DNA of 64,000 nt from Rhizobium sp. BK313 (GTDB lineage Bacteria; Pseudomonadota; Alphaproteobacteria; Rhizobiales; Rhizobiaceae): contig NZ_JACHZQ010000001.1 of the NCBI RefSeq assembly GCF_014193655.1, positions 744,001-808,000 of the forward strand, given 5' to 3'. The notes under the pieces are model-generated. The model was not told the DNA's origin. It searched no databases and worked only from the letters and a program-made list of their open reading frames with translations. Below, piece after piece: positions 63,558 to 64,000 of this stretch (positions are counted from its first letter, which is position 1; each line of letters begins with the position of its first letter). The position numbers and the translations under genes are program-made.

Positions 63558-64000
63558 AGTGTTGTGTTATCTTTTCTGCGGCAATCATGCGAGCAGCGTG
63601 CCTGCCAGTGTCTCTGGGGTCGCGAAAGAGCCGGACATAACCGGCCGCCAGCACCGCGCTCCCAGCGTAATGAGGGTGAACGTAAAACTAGGATGAAATC
63701 AATGAAGACTGCCCGTAGACGCAGGTAAAGCCTGCTTCATCACCGCTGTCCGCGACTTAACCAGTGTTTCCCGGCGAAACGGCTGATGGATTATCTATGG
63801 TTGTATTTTGCCGATGTGAAAGTGGAGGGCCTGTTTTTACATGAGACGATATAATCAAATAATAACAATAAGATAAATAAATCTTGTTTCTAATCTGATT
63901 CATCATCACGGCGGAATGCGGCAAAAAATAAAATTGGGATGTTCAACTTGACAATGCAGATTCGCCGCTGCTAGCTATTAACTAAATAGTTATTTATCGG
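63558..64000 (+). other. non-coding region, possibly structured leader, to the window end
   Basis: No gene can be supported. Between 63692 and 63780 two hairpins are visible: ATGAAG/CTTCAT enclosing GCAGG/CCTGC (63702-63740), and GTTTC/GAAAC (63766-63780). The last 170 bases are strongly AT-rich and probably carry the promoter of a rightward gene outside the window. Confidence 0.35.

Noticed and set aside
63600..63800. Cobalamin riboswitch
   Set aside because: Only a vague resemblance to CTGCCC..GCA..TAA; the conserved box resembling AGCCAGGAGACC and a clear CCACTG are absent.

Overview
The window is 64 kb of GC-rich alphaproteobacterial DNA. Its content fits a fast-growing rhizobium (Rhizobium/Agrobacterium group, probably the Rhizobium chromosome). 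The signs are a serB/miaA divergent pair, a branched-chain amino acid locus (ilvI-ilvH, with ilvC 22 kb away), a cobalt-type nitrile hydratase operon, many AraC/TetR/LysR/MarR/Lrp regulators, and an Fbp-type ABC transporter. The species call is inference from gene content only.

Layout. 1-5.7 kb: the 3' end of a DegP-type protease, two tandem GNAT acetyltransferases, serB and miaA reading away from each other from one shared CATG, and a HerA-like ATPase. 5.8-8.5 kb: ilvI-ilvH preceded by an 18-codon leader peptide with Leu-Ile-Val-Val codons and a terminator, which looks like a classical attenuator. 8.5-13 kb: a half-length KpsC-like protein, an aldo/keto reductase, a LysE exporter, and a coupled SDR-DoxX/DUF2269 pair. 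13.1-14.8 kb: nitrile hydratase alpha, beta and accessory genes. 14.8-16.6 kb: a secreted-protein/ECF sigma/anti-sigma operon. 16.7-20.5 kb: a RecD-like helicase, a MerR regulator, pdxJ, and a QorB-like reductase. 20.6-29.2 kb: mostly regulator-enzyme pairs (HxlR, TetR/MFS, a MarR-GNAT fusion, Lrp/racemase, AraC/alcohol dehydrogenase), plus a type II NADH dehydrogenase. 29.3-31 kb: a TetR gene followed by ilvC. 31-42 kb: a methyltransferase, an aminotransferase, a second aldo/keto reductase, a three-gene iron-type ABC operon with a terminator-like hairpin inside the permease start, an oxygenase, a nuclease-Nudix pair and a PhzF protein.

From tRNA-Lys(CTT) at 42.2 kb onward the character changes. 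Intact accessory enzymes with their own regulators are interspersed with clear gene debris: a frameshifted M41 peptidase tail, an aldo/keto reductase fragment facing a transketolase fragment, a DUF346 lectin fragment, and an alcohol dehydrogenase-flavodoxin chimera. I read this as an accessory region starting at the tRNA, although no integrase or second att site is visible. Its most coherent unit is an AraC regulator followed by an alpha/beta hydrolase, a Tat-exported metallo-beta-lactamase-fold enzyme, an HD-domain protein and a carboxymuconolactone decarboxylase-like protein (50.2-54.2 kb). The window ends with an ROK regulator and an AT-rich, possibly structured region whose downstream gene lies outside.

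The best candidates for something new are the apparently leaderless ilv attenuator, the intragenic terminator in the Fbp-type operon, and the 50-54 kb cassette. No CRISPR array, complete insertion sequence, rRNA operon or recognisable defence system was found.
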